Below, piece after piece: positions 24,696 through 32,212 of a DNA stretch of 64,000 nucleotides. This stretch comes from an uncultured delta proteobacterium. Lineage in GTDB: Bacteria > Myxococcota_A > UBA9160 > JAFDET01. The position numbers and the translations under genes were made by a program. The notes beneath the pieces were generated by a model that saw only the letters and a program-made list of their open reading frames with translations, did not search any database and had not been told where the DNA came from. The stretch lies in assembly GCA_947259215.1 (NCBI GenBank), contig CAMYLJ010000038.1, positions 1 to 64,000 on the forward strand, written 5' to 3'. Each line of letters opens with the position of its first letter. Position 1 is the stretch's first letter.

Positions 24696-25711
24696 TCGTG
24701 CGCCCCATCGTCGAGGAGGACTCCGCCGACCTCCTCGCTCTGGCGCAGCTGCTCGACTCCGTAAACCTGCCCGCCGAGCCGGAGTTCCTGCGTGCGCGCA
24801 TCGCCACCTCGCAGCGCTCCTTCGAGCATCGGCTCGACGACTGGCGCCAGGGCGTCTACCTCTTCGTGCTCGAGGACACCGACGCGGGCCGCTGCGTCGG
24901 CACCTCGATGATCCGCGCCAAGCACGGCACCCCCGACGCGCCCTACTACTACTTCGAGGTATCGACCGAGGAGCGCCGCAGCACCGAGCTGGGCAAGCAC
25001 TTCGTGCATTCGCGTCTCCAGCTGATGCACAGCACCGACGGGCCCAGCGAGATCGGCGGGATCGTTCTCGACCCCGCGTACCGCGGCCATCCGCAGAAGT
25101 GCGGCAAGGCGCTCTCGGTGGTGCGCTTCGCGTTCATGGGCGCGCATCCGGACTGGTTCGAGCGGGAGGTGGTGGCGGAGATGCTCTCGCGCTTCGACGC
25201 CGAGGGGCGAAACCGCCTGTGGGACGCCTTCGGCGCCCGCTTCACGGGTCTCTCCTACCGCGAGGCCGACCACCTCTCCGCGCGCAACACGCGCTTCATC
25301 GCAGACCTCTTCCCGCGCGATCCCGTCTACGCGACGCTCTTCCCCGAGGAGGTACGCGCCAGCATCGGCGAGCCCAACGAAACCGCCAAGGCGGCGGTCC
25401 GCATCCTCGAGAAGGTAGGCTTCCACGAGCTGAACCGGGTGGACCCCTTCGACGGCGGGCCGTACTACGGCGCGGCGCGGGACGCGATCGTCTCGGTGCG
25501 CGAGCGCCGAGAGCTGGTGCTGCCGAGTGTCCCGGCGGCGTCCGACGCGCCGGGCGGACCCCTCGCCCTGCTCTCGGCCGAGGGGCGCCTGGGCTTCCGG
25601 GCGGCGGTGCTGCACCTCGACGCGGACGGCGCGCCCGTCGTCCCGGCTGCCGTGCGCGAGGCGCTGGGCGTCGCGGCCGGTGACCGCGTGAGCGTGACCC
25701 CGTTGCCCTGA
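24689..25711 (+). CDS. astA: Arginine N-succinyltransferase
   Basis: Transfers succinate from succinyl-CoA to the alpha-amino group of arginine, the first step of the AST pathway. The 340-residue product starts at GTG 24689 and has the family pattern LIVRPIVEEDSADLLALAQ, FVLEDTDAGRCVGTSMI, the PYYYFEVST region, a GGIVLDPAYRG strand-turn, RLWDAFGARFTGLSYREAD and ETAKAAVRILEKVGF. Length agrees with AstA. It is embedded between the aminotransferase and astD with overlapping or 2-bp junctions, so the operon is tightly coupled. Confidence 0.95.
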   Translation: MLIVRPIVEEDSADLLALAQLLDSVNLPAEPEFLRARIATSQRSFEHRLDDWRQGVYLFVLEDTDAGRCVGTSMIRAKHGTPDAPYYYFEVSTEERRSTELGKHFVHSRLQLMHSTDGPSEIGGIVLDPAYRGHPQKCGKALSVVRFAFMGAHPDWFEREVVAEMLSRFDAEGRNRLWDAFGARFTGLSYREADHLSARNTRFIADLFPRDPVYATLFPEEVRASIGEPNETAKAAVRILEKVGFHELNRVDPFDGGPYYGAARDAIVSVRERRELVLPSVPAASDAPGGPLALLSAEGRLGFRAAVLHLDADGAPVVPAAVREALGVAAGDRVSVTPLP

Positions 25712-25713
25712 CC

Positions 25714-27135
25714 GTGACGGAAACCCTGCACAGCGTCTCCCCCGCGGACCCGGCCGACGAGCTGGGCCGCTTCCCCGTGGCGGACACCGCGGCCGTGGAC
25801 GCGGCGGTTGCGCGCGCCCGCGCCGCCTTCCCCGCCTGGCGCGACGCGGGCTTCGAGGCGCGCGCCGCCGTGCTGCGCCGCTTTCGCGACCGGGCCGCCG
25901 AGCGCAGCGACGAGCTCGCACAGCTCGTGGCCCGCGAGGTGGGAAAGGCACTCTGGGACGCGCGCGGCGAGGCGCGCCTGCTGGCGCCGAAGGTGGACGT
26001 GACCCTGGGCGACGGCATGGGCTTCGTGGCACCGATCGCGCCCGCAGCGGGCACGCGCGCCACGTGGCACCCGCGCGGCGTATTGGCCGTGCTCGGCCCC
26101 TTCAACTTCCCCGCGCACCTGCCGAACGGCCACATCGTCCCCGCCCTGGCGCTGGGCAACACCCTCGTCTTCAAGCCGAGCGATCTCACCCCCGCCGTCG
26201 GAGCGTGGATGGCGGCGCTCTGGCGCGAGGCGGGCCTGCCCGAGGGCGTGCTCGAGATCGTGCACGGGGGCGCGGATCCGGGGCGCGCGCTCGCGCTGCA
26301 TCCGGACGTGGACGGCGTGCTCTTCACCGGCTCGTGGGCCGTGGGCCGCGCCCTGCGCGAGGCCACCGCCGACCAGCCGGAGAAGATCCTGGCCCTCGAG
26401 ATGGGCGGCAAGAACGCGATGGTGGTATTGGCGGACGCGGACCTCGACCTGGCCGTGGCCGAGGCCGCCCTCTCCATCTGCGCCACCACGGGCCAACGCT
26501 GCAGCTGCACGAGTCGCATCTTCGCGGAGCACGCGATCCTCGAGCCCTTCGCGGAGAAGCTCACGCGCGTGCTCGCGGGCGTGGTGGTTGGCCCGCCCCT
26601 CGAGGACGGCGTCTTCATGGGGCCGCTGGTCTCGCGCGCCGCCTTCGACAAGGTGATGCGCTACCGGGAGCTGGCAGCGGCCGCCGGCGGCGAGCGGGTG
26701 AGCCTCCCGCAGCCTGACCGGCCCCCGCCCTACCTGGGCCCGGGCCTCGTGCGCTTCCCCGATGCGCGCCAGGACCACGCCTACCACCGCGACGAGATCT
26801 TCGGCCCGGAGGCGGGCCTCTACCCGGTGGGCGACCTTGACGAGGCCATCGCCGCCGTGAACGACAGCGACCTCGGCCTGGTGGCCTCCGTCATGACCCG
26901 TGACCGCGCGCGCTACGAGCACTGCATCGGCCGCATCGAAACGGGCCTCCTCAACTGGAACCGCGGCACTGTCGGTGCCAGCGGACGCCTGCCCTTCGGC
27001 GGCCGCAAGCGGAGCGGCAACGACCGGCCGGCGGGGGTGCTGGCGACCCTCTACTGCGCCGTGCCCCAATCGCATCTGGAGCACGCCGGCGGCTTCGACC
27101 CGGACGCGCTGCCCCCGGGAATGCCGCGCCCGTGA
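25714..27135 (+). CDS. astD: Succinylglutamate-semialdehyde dehydrogenase
   Basis: NAD-dependent aldehyde dehydrogenase oxidising N-succinylglutamate semialdehyde. The 473-residue protein has the ALDH core: GPFNFPAHLPNGH, FKPSDLTPAVG, FTGSWAVGRALR, LEMGGKNAMVVL with the general base Glu, the catalytic cysteine in TTGQRCSCTSRI and the EIFGPEAGLY motif. NFPAHLPNGHIVPAL is typical of the AstD subgroup. GTG start at 25714; stop overlaps the next gene by GTGA. Confidence 0.94.
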   Translation: MTETLHSVSPADPADELGRFPVADTAAVDAAVARARAAFPAWRDAGFEARAAVLRRFRDRAAERSDELAQLVAREVGKALWDARGEARLLAPKVDVTLGDGMGFVAPIAPAAGTRATWHPRGVLAVLGPFNFPAHLPNGHIVPALALGNTLVFKPSDLTPAVGAWMAALWREAGLPEGVLEIVHGGADPGRALALHPDVDGVLFTGSWAVGRALREATADQPEKILALEMGGKNAMVVLADADLDLAVAEAALSICATTGQRCSCTSRIFAEHAILEPFAEKLTRVLAGVVVGPPLEDGVFMGPLVSRAAFDKVMRYRELAAAAGGERVSLPQPDRPPPYLGPGLVRFPDARQDHAYHRDEIFGPEAGLYPVGDLDEAIAAVNDSDLGLVASVMTRDRARYEHCIGRIETGLLNWNRGTVGASGRLPFGGRKRSGNDRPAGVLATLYCAVPQSHLEHAGGFDPDALPPGMPRP

Positions 27136-28100
27136 GCTGGATCCGCACGGTCTTGATGGGCGACCCGACCCACTTCAGCGTGAAGGGCGGCGCCAACCCC
27201 CACACCCGCACGCGCTGGGGCACGCGCCGCACGGTCGACCGCGCGCGCGCCGTGGCCCAGTGGCAGCGTCTGCGCGAGACCCTGCGCGACCTCGGCGTGC
27301 GCGTGCTGGTGGTGCCGCCGGACCCGACCCAGCCCGGCCTCGTGTATCCGGCCAACGCGGGCTTCCAGAGCGACGTCGACGCCGAGCGTCCGCTGGCGGA
27401 GAAGATCTTCACCCTGTCCAACCTGCTTCCGACCCGCGCCGGCGAGAAGCCCCACTACGAGCGCGTGCTGCGCGAGAGCGGCTTCCGCGTGGCGGAGATC
27501 GACCCGAGCCTGCGCTTCGAAGGCGAGGCGGACTTCTTCCCGGCTTGCGAGCGCTACCTCTTCACCCACGGCCGCCTGGAGCGCCAACGCTTCGTGCCGG
27601 CGCTGGCCTGGCCGCCCTGGCGCCGGGTCTACGGCTTCCGCACCGACGCGCGGGCCCTCGACCTGCTGGCGCAGCTCGTCGCACCGCGCCCGGTGCTGCG
27701 CCTCGAGCTCGTGCGGGAAGCGCACTACCACGGCGACACGGCCCTCTGCGCCTTCGGCCCGCAACGCGAGCACCTCCTGGCCTGGCGCCCGGCGCTGGCA
27801 CCGGAGAGCTGGGAGCCACTCGCCAGGAGCGTGGGCGACGCCCTGATCGAGCTCTCCGACGCCGACGCCGGCGTCTACGCCGCCAACTCGTTCACGTTCA
27901 CCCGCGAGGGCGAGTCCTTCCTGGTGATGCCCGGCGGCGTGTCGGAGCGCCTGCTCGCCCAGGTCCGCGAGCGCGGCGTCACGCCGATCGTCGCCGACGT
28001 CTCCGAGTTCCTGAAGAAGGGCGGCGGGTCGGTGAAGTGCATGATCGGGGACCTGGGGCCGGTGCGGGCGGAGGATCTGGTGGAGGCTGGCGCGGCGTAA
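27132..28100 (+). CDS. DDAH-like amidinotransferase-superfamily hydrolase in the AstB position
   Basis: A 322-residue guanidino-modifying enzyme fold. Motifs along it: VYPANAGF (71-78), FEGEADFF (129-136, Glu), AHYHGDTALC (197-206, His200 and Asp202) and GGGSVKCM (297-304) with the probable nucleophile Cys303. This Cys-His-Glu set is that of dimethylarginine dimethylaminohydrolase, arginine deiminase and AstB. AstB is about 440 residues and has other motifs, so this is not AstB itself. Its place as the fourth gene of astC-A-D suggests it hydrolyses N-succinylarginine to succinylornithine. The start is the GTG overlapping the astD stop. Confidence 0.85.
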   Translation: MSWIRTVLMGDPTHFSVKGGANPHTRTRWGTRRTVDRARAVAQWQRLRETLRDLGVRVLVVPPDPTQPGLVYPANAGFQSDVDAERPLAEKIFTLSNLLPTRAGEKPHYERVLRESGFRVAEIDPSLRFEGEADFFPACERYLFTHGRLERQRFVPALAWPPWRRVYGFRTDARALDLLAQLVAPRPVLRLELVREAHYHGDTALCAFGPQREHLLAWRPALAPESWEPLARSVGDALIELSDADAGVYAANSFTFTREGESFLVMPGGVSERLLAQVRERGVTPIVADVSEFLKKGGGSVKCMIGDLGPVRAEDLVEAGAA

Positions 28101-28541
28101 CGACCGCGCCGCAGTCTCCGACGCGGTCGGGTCGAGGGGCCGTCCGAGGCCGCCGCGAGCGCGTCGGCGAAGCCCCGGGGCACCGTCGGCATGAAGTGGC
28201 CGTGTCCAGCAGCACCCGGACGTCGTCCGGTCACCCTGCTCCTGGATCCACTTGAGGCCGGGGCTTCACCGGCGTCCTCATGGCGTTCGGCAGGCGCCGG
28301 GAGGCGTGGCCCGGGTGGACCTGTTCCGCTTCCGAGCCCATGCTCGGCACCAGTCTCCAGGCGCCGCCTCCGGGTCCTCCGAGGCTGAGATTCCCCCGGG
28401 AGCTGTCATAACGGAAGATTCTCGGACCTCGAAGCCCGCTTATTCCGCTGATCCCCTGAGGCCCTTCCCCTGGGAGCAGACCCGCAGGACGTGGGCAAAA
28501 AGCCTCAACCGGGTGGGTCGGTCGGCCGATGACGGCTCACG
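28101..28541. other. Gene-poor stretch with a possible alpha/beta-hydrolase relic (minus)
   Basis: No intact gene in 441 bp. On the minus strand between about 28235 and 28150, joining two frames gives a strand VRVLLDT followed by GHFMPTVPRGFADALAAA, which resembles the C-terminal catalytic-His region of alpha/beta-hydrolases with a one-base loss. This reading is weak. A hairpin-free stretch precedes the PEP-CTERM gene. Confidence 0.3.
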
Positions 28542-29303
28542 ATGCTGGGTACTCCCCCCAACCGGCCTCGCGGATTCTGGGCCGCCGTCGCCCTGGCCCT
28601 CGGGCTGGCGCTGGCGCCGGCGGCGAGCGCGATCCCCATCGCCGCATGGGATTTCGACGGCGGCACCGCCAGCGACGTCTCGGGCACGCCTCCGCCCTAC
28701 GACCTCGGCGCCGTGGGTGGCGGCCCGGACCTGTCCGGGGGCTTTGCCGCCTTCGACGGGGACGAGGGGAGCCCCTCCTATCTGGAGGTCGCGGGGCCGG
28801 GCGGGATGACCCAGTACACGGTCTCGCTCTGGGTGCGCACCCAGGGCCAGATCGACCAGGGCAACTTCCAGGGCATCTTCAGCAACAACACCAGCTCGGG
28901 CGCCGCGTGGTCGTGGCAGCTCGAGAGCTTCAGCGGGACGTACCAGTGGCGGAACCAGGCCGGCACCTTCGTGGTCGGCGCGCCGAGCGCGCTCGGCACC
29001 TGGGACCACATCGCCATCCGCAAGTTCGGCGGCAGCGACGGCGACATCTGGTACAACGGCGTCCAGATCGTGGGCGGTATCGGCGGCAACCCGGGCGGCC
29101 TCCAGAACTTCCGGCTCGGGACCAACCGCAACAGCAGCAACTTCTGGCAGGGCGACATCGACGACATCGTCGTCTTCGATTCGGTCGAGGATCCCGCCGC
29201 CCTCTTCGCAGCCGGCCCGCCCGTCCCGATCCCCGAGCCCGCCACCGCCACGCTGCTGGCGTTCGCGCTCGGGGTCGGACTGAGCCGCCTCCGAGCCAGC
29301 TGA
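28542..29303 (+). CDS. PEP-CTERM protein with LamG-like domain
   Basis: A 253-residue exported protein: signal peptide (about 9-30), a concanavalin/LamG-like beta-sandwich (IAAWDFDGGTASD through FWQGDIDDIVVFDSV, about 32-220), and a C-terminal sorting tripartite signal of IPEPA, a hydrophobic helix and a short Arg-containing end. Exosortase recognises such tails and the proteins accompany extracellular polysaccharide. No exosortase gene is in the window. LamG domains bind glycans or other ligands; the ligand is unknown. Confidence 0.85.
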   Translation: MLGTPPNRPRGFWAAVALALGLALAPAASAIPIAAWDFDGGTASDVSGTPPPYDLGAVGGGPDLSGGFAAFDGDEGSPSYLEVAGPGGMTQYTVSLWVRTQGQIDQGNFQGIFSNNTSSGAAWSWQLESFSGTYQWRNQAGTFVVGAPSALGTWDHIAIRKFGGSDGDIWYNGVQIVGGIGGNPGGLQNFRLGTNRNSSNFWQGDIDDIVVFDSVEDPAALFAAGPPVPIPEPATATLLAFALGVGLSRLRAS

Positions 29304-29440
29304 AGCTCAACACGAAGACGTGGCCGTCGGTGTCGGGGCCCTGGCGCGGGTTCCCGTGGATCCACGGGTAGCCCCCCGCCACCCGCAGACCCCCGCCCAG
29401 GGTTCGCCGCAGGGCCACGCCAAGACGGTTCTGCTCGGAG
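29296..29440 (-). pseudogene. C-terminal relic of an outer-membrane beta-barrel-like protein
   Basis: About 48 codons on the minus strand (NRLGVALRRTLGGG, GLRVAGGYPWIHGN, then DTDGHVFVLSFSW) have the alternating pattern of the last two strands of an outer-membrane barrel, which normally ends with an aromatic residue. No stop follows the final Trp and no upstream part exists, so it is a fragment at best. It overlaps the end of the PEP-CTERM gene. Low certainty. Confidence 0.3.
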
Positions 29441-29466
29441 GCCCCGGGTGGGGATCGCCAACGCAA

Positions 29467-29486
29467 TACGAACGTAGTACACTCCC
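29467..29486. promoter_or_regulatory. Possible antitoxin operator/promoter
   Basis: TACG-AA-CGTA (29467-29476) and the adjacent TAGTACACT lie just before the antitoxin ATG, in a locally AT-richer stretch. Ribbon-helix-helix antitoxins usually bind short inverted repeats there. Inferred only. Confidence 0.3.
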
Positions 29487-29490
29487 TCTC

Positions 29491-29748
29491 ATGGCCCGGA
29501 GCACCACCAGCATCCGCCTCCCGGACGATCTCATCGAGGCCCTGGACGAACGTGCCGCTGCGCTCGGCGTCACGCGTAGCCAGCTCATCATCGAAGCGGT
29601 CGAACAGGCGCTCGACGATCGCTCCTCGTGGTCGCCGGGCTTCCTGAAGGCGATCGGGGCCCCACGCCCCGAGTTGGACGAAGCGGTCGCTGAGATGGTG
29701 GAAGCCATCCGGGACCGCAGCTCCCGGAGCGAACCTCCCGACCTTTGA
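29491..29748 (+). CDS. Ribbon-helix-helix antitoxin (VapB/CopG type)
   Basis: An 85-residue protein. The first 45 residues form a ribbon-helix-helix domain: a short strand with SIRLPDDLI, then two helices through ALGVTRSQLIIEAVEQAL. The C-terminal part, acidic, is the likely toxin-neutralising segment. It is coupled to the PIN toxin through a TTGA overlap and should repress its own promoter with the toxin. Confidence 0.85.
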   Translation: MARSTTSIRLPDDLIEALDERAAALGVTRSQLIIEAVEQALDDRSSWSPGFLKAIGAPRPELDEAVAEMVEAIRDRSSRSEPPDL

Positions 29749-30146
29749 GATACCTGCTCGACACCAATACGGTCTCCGCCTTGATGCGCGGCGAACCGCA
29801 AGTGGCGGCGCGCGTGGCCGGGACGCCGCGCGAGAACGTCGCGATCTCCCAGGTGACGGCGGCCGAGATCGAGTTCGGCCTCTGCTATCTGCCGGCGTCC
29901 AGGCGCCGCAGGGCGCTCGAGGCGCAGTGGTCGGCGATCGGGCCGGAGCTGATCCGCCTGCCCTGGAGCGACGAGGTGAGTCGGCGCTTCGGAGAGCGAA
30001 AGGCCCGGCTCGAGAAGGCGGGCCGGCGGCTGAGCGACTTCGATCTCGCGATCGCGGTACACGCACTTGCCTACGGTCTCACGCTCGTCAGCGCCGATCG
30101 GGCCTTCGAACGCCTTCGGCTGCGTCGAGAGAACTGGCTGGCCTGA
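29745..30146 (+). CDS. PIN-domain ribonuclease toxin (VapC type)
   Basis: A 133-residue endoribonuclease with the PIN acidic residues in LLDTNTVSALM (Asp6), TAAEIEFGL (Glu near 42), SDFDLAIAVHA (Asp near 99) and SADRAF (Asp near 117). VapC toxins cleave tRNA or rRNA when freed from antitoxin. The TTG start at 29745 overlaps the antitoxin stop. The pair sits among gene relics, consistent with a mobile or recently inserted module. Confidence 0.9.
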   Translation: MRYLLDTNTVSALMRGEPQVAARVAGTPRENVAISQVTAAEIEFGLCYLPASRRRRALEAQWSAIGPELIRLPWSDEVSRRFGERKARLEKAGRRLSDFDLAIAVHALAYGLTLVSADRAFERLRLRRENWLA

Positions 30147-30247
30147 CGCCGAGAGGGGCCGCATAGGGGCCGTCGGGCGGTCGTGGTTGCACCCCCTTGC
30201 CGCCTCCTGCACTCCCTCGCAGCACATCAGGAACAACCTCGCGTCAC

Positions 30248-30331
30248 TTCTTGCGCGGTCGGCCGACGTGCATGATCGGCGACCTCGGGCCGGTGCGGGG
30301 GAAGGACCTGCGCGAAGCGACCGAGCCGTAA
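30248..30331 (+). pseudogene. Duplicate C-terminal fragment of the DDAH-like hydrolase
   Basis: The frame ending TAA at 30329-30331 reads FLRGRPTCMIGDLGPVRGKD then LREATEP, matching residues 293-319 of the hydrolase ending at 28100 (FLKKGGGSVKCMIGDLGPVR and on), with two residues lost around the Gly-rich turn. Third codon positions differ often, so the copy is old or came from a paralogue. Nothing upstream continues it. The flanking 30147-30247 and 30332-30370 show no gene. Confidence 0.75.
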
Positions 30332-30370
30332 GAACTCTCGGGCGAACGTTCCTGCTCGGACCGATGCCGG

Positions 30371-31356
30371 CTACTTCCGATGGCGCTCGGCCAATCCCAG
30401 CCTCACGAAGAGCAGAGGGCCGAGGAAGATGCCCGCGGTGGCCGCCACGGCGTAGCGGATGTACCGCAACAGATGCCCCAGGACGGAAGAGTCGGCACTC
30501 ACCGCCCCGAAAGCCTCATCGAGAAGGATCAACGTCCCCATGACCAGGCCGACGACGAGTACGCACCTCAGGACCTTGCGCAGTAGCGTCGAGCTCCGCG
30601 GGTCGAACCCGACCTTCTTCGCCTCCAGTGGATAGGCGATGACGATCCCCGCCAGGAATCCCGTGTAGCTCAGGAAACCGAGCGGCAGGCTGGCCATGTC
30701 CCAGGCGCTCAGTGCGAGTGTGGCGAACCAGAGAATCGCGCTCGCTGCCACGACGATGCCGACCTGCCCCTTGTACGAGAAGCGGTCCCATCGACTGCGG
30801 ATGCCCCGGGCGTACTTGACCGCGACCAGAGCGATCGCGATCCCCAGCACCCAGCCGCCGAGGACGTCCTCCAGGTAGTGGACTCCCAGATACGGACGGG
30901 ACAGTCCCGTGAGCAGCAGCAGCACGACGCAGGCGATCCGGACGGATCTGCGCTTCACGCTCGCATAGAGGTAGCCGTAGAAGCTGGCTCCGCTCATGGC
31001 ATGGCCGGAGGGCGTCGAGTACTCCGTGGCCAGCTCTGCGGCCTTCGCCGGGGAGACGGCCCATTTCTCGGCCCAGGTGCCCTCACGGATGAAGGGCCGG
31101 GGGTTCATGATGAGCGTCTTCAGCAGGTGGTTGATCGACATCGTCACCAGGGTGAGGGCCGCCAGTCGGAAGGCCAGTCCCTTGTCGTAGCTGGCGTAGA
31201 TGACCGAGATGAGCAGAACGTAGCCCTCGACGTCGCCGAGAAAGGTGAAGAACAGGAAGACCCGCGTGAGCAGGACAGGTCTCCGCGGTCCTCCGCCAGC
31301 TGTCGGATCAGATCGAGGCTGAAAGGCAGCTCCGCCACGCCACCGACGTACATCAT
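30371..31356 (-). CDS. PAP2-family membrane phosphatase, N-terminal frameshift
   Basis: Integral membrane phosphatase of the PAP2 superfamily, likely acting on lipid phosphates such as undecaprenyl diphosphate or phosphatidate. The main frame has the three motifs: K-x6-RP in LKTLIMNPRPF, PSGHAM (STPSGHAMSG) and SR-x5-H in LSRPYLGVHYLED, within about nine hydrophobic spans. The family N-terminus MYVGGVAELPFSLDLIRQLA (ATG 31356) is in a different frame; the frames meet near 31280-31290 where one base seems missing. Either a sequencing error or a truncated gene; an in-frame TTG at 31366 gives an implausible N-terminus. Confidence 0.75.
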
Positions 31357-31501
31357 CCACCGGCAACTGCGCAAGAAATAGCCGCCACTGTGCGGCGCGC
31401 GAGCAACGCAGCGGAAGCGAGCGTGCAACTTCGCGCCGGTCGACTCAGGCCCATCCGTGGAACCGTCGATGTAAAGAGGAGGAGATCCCCACGGAGGACG
31501 A

Positions 31502-32146
31502 ATGGGCGCGATCGGCGTCAAGCGAGTAGCGGTGCTCGTCGCCGCGATTCTCGGGCTGGGCCTGGGGGCCCGCCCCGCGCTCGCCACGTTCATCTCCAGC
31601 GCGGCCGATCCCGCCCTGTCCGGAGCCACCACGTTCGACTTCGACAGCGAGCCCGGCGACATCTACTTCGGGACGCGCACCTTCGGTGGCGCCTTCACGT
31701 TCACCGCCGACGCCAACGACCTGCACATCGACGACGTCTGGTGCGCGAGCTTCGGCACCACCGGGAACTGCCTCGACACGCTGTCGTCCGGGGGTCAGCC
31801 GAACGACCACTTCCGTATCGACTTCATCACTTCGGTGTCGGCCTTCGGCTTCGTGCTGAACGCACTCGACACGGACTGGGTGATGGAGACGTACGACGCT
31901 TCGGACAACCTGCTCGGGAGCTACACGATCCTGAGCCAGAGCCCGGGCTTGACCGGCTTCAACCGGCGCGGCTACGCCGGCGCCAGCGAGGCGACGCCGA
32001 TCTCCTACGTGACCATCACGTCGCCCGGGGCGGACGATCGCGCGCTGATCGACGACTTCGCCTGGGTCGCCATCCCCGAGCCCTCGCTGGCCTGGCTCCT
32101 CGGGCTCGGACTGACTGGCCTGGCCTGGGCGTCGCGCCGCCGCTAG
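31502..32146 (+). CDS. PEP-CTERM sorting-signal protein
   Basis: A 214-residue exported protein: signal peptide (about 8-29), a beta-rich domain (30-185) with one Cys pair (C81, C90) and repeated Asp-Asn turns, and a C-terminal IPEP-hydrophobic helix-SRRR sorting signal. GGAGGAC lies before the ATG at 31502. It would be processed by an exosortase and presented with extracellular polysaccharide. The domain is not one that I can name. It is unrelated to the LamG-type PEP-CTERM protein 2 kb upstream except for the tail. Confidence 0.85.
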   Translation: MGAIGVKRVAVLVAAILGLGLGARPALATFISSAADPALSGATTFDFDSEPGDIYFGTRTFGGAFTFTADANDLHIDDVWCASFGTTGNCLDTLSSGGQPNDHFRIDFITSVSAFGFVLNALDTDWVMETYDASDNLLGSYTILSQSPGLTGFNRRGYAGASEATPISYVTITSPGADDRALIDDFAWVAIPEPSLAWLLGLGLTGLAWASRRR

Positions 32147-32212
32147 CGGGCCTCCCCGGACGCCGCCGGCTCGGTCTTGAGTCCGCGCGGCAGCCCACGC
32201 ATCATCCCCGGC

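Noticed and set aside
24689-25711. A GNAT acetyltransferase of other function
   Set aside because: Full-length AstA motifs and the neighbours astC/astD identify it as arginine succinyltransferase.
30371-31366. A transposon or phage origin for the VapBC region
   Set aside because: No transposase, integrase, att repeats or terminal repeats are visible nearby; relics alone do not prove a mobile element.
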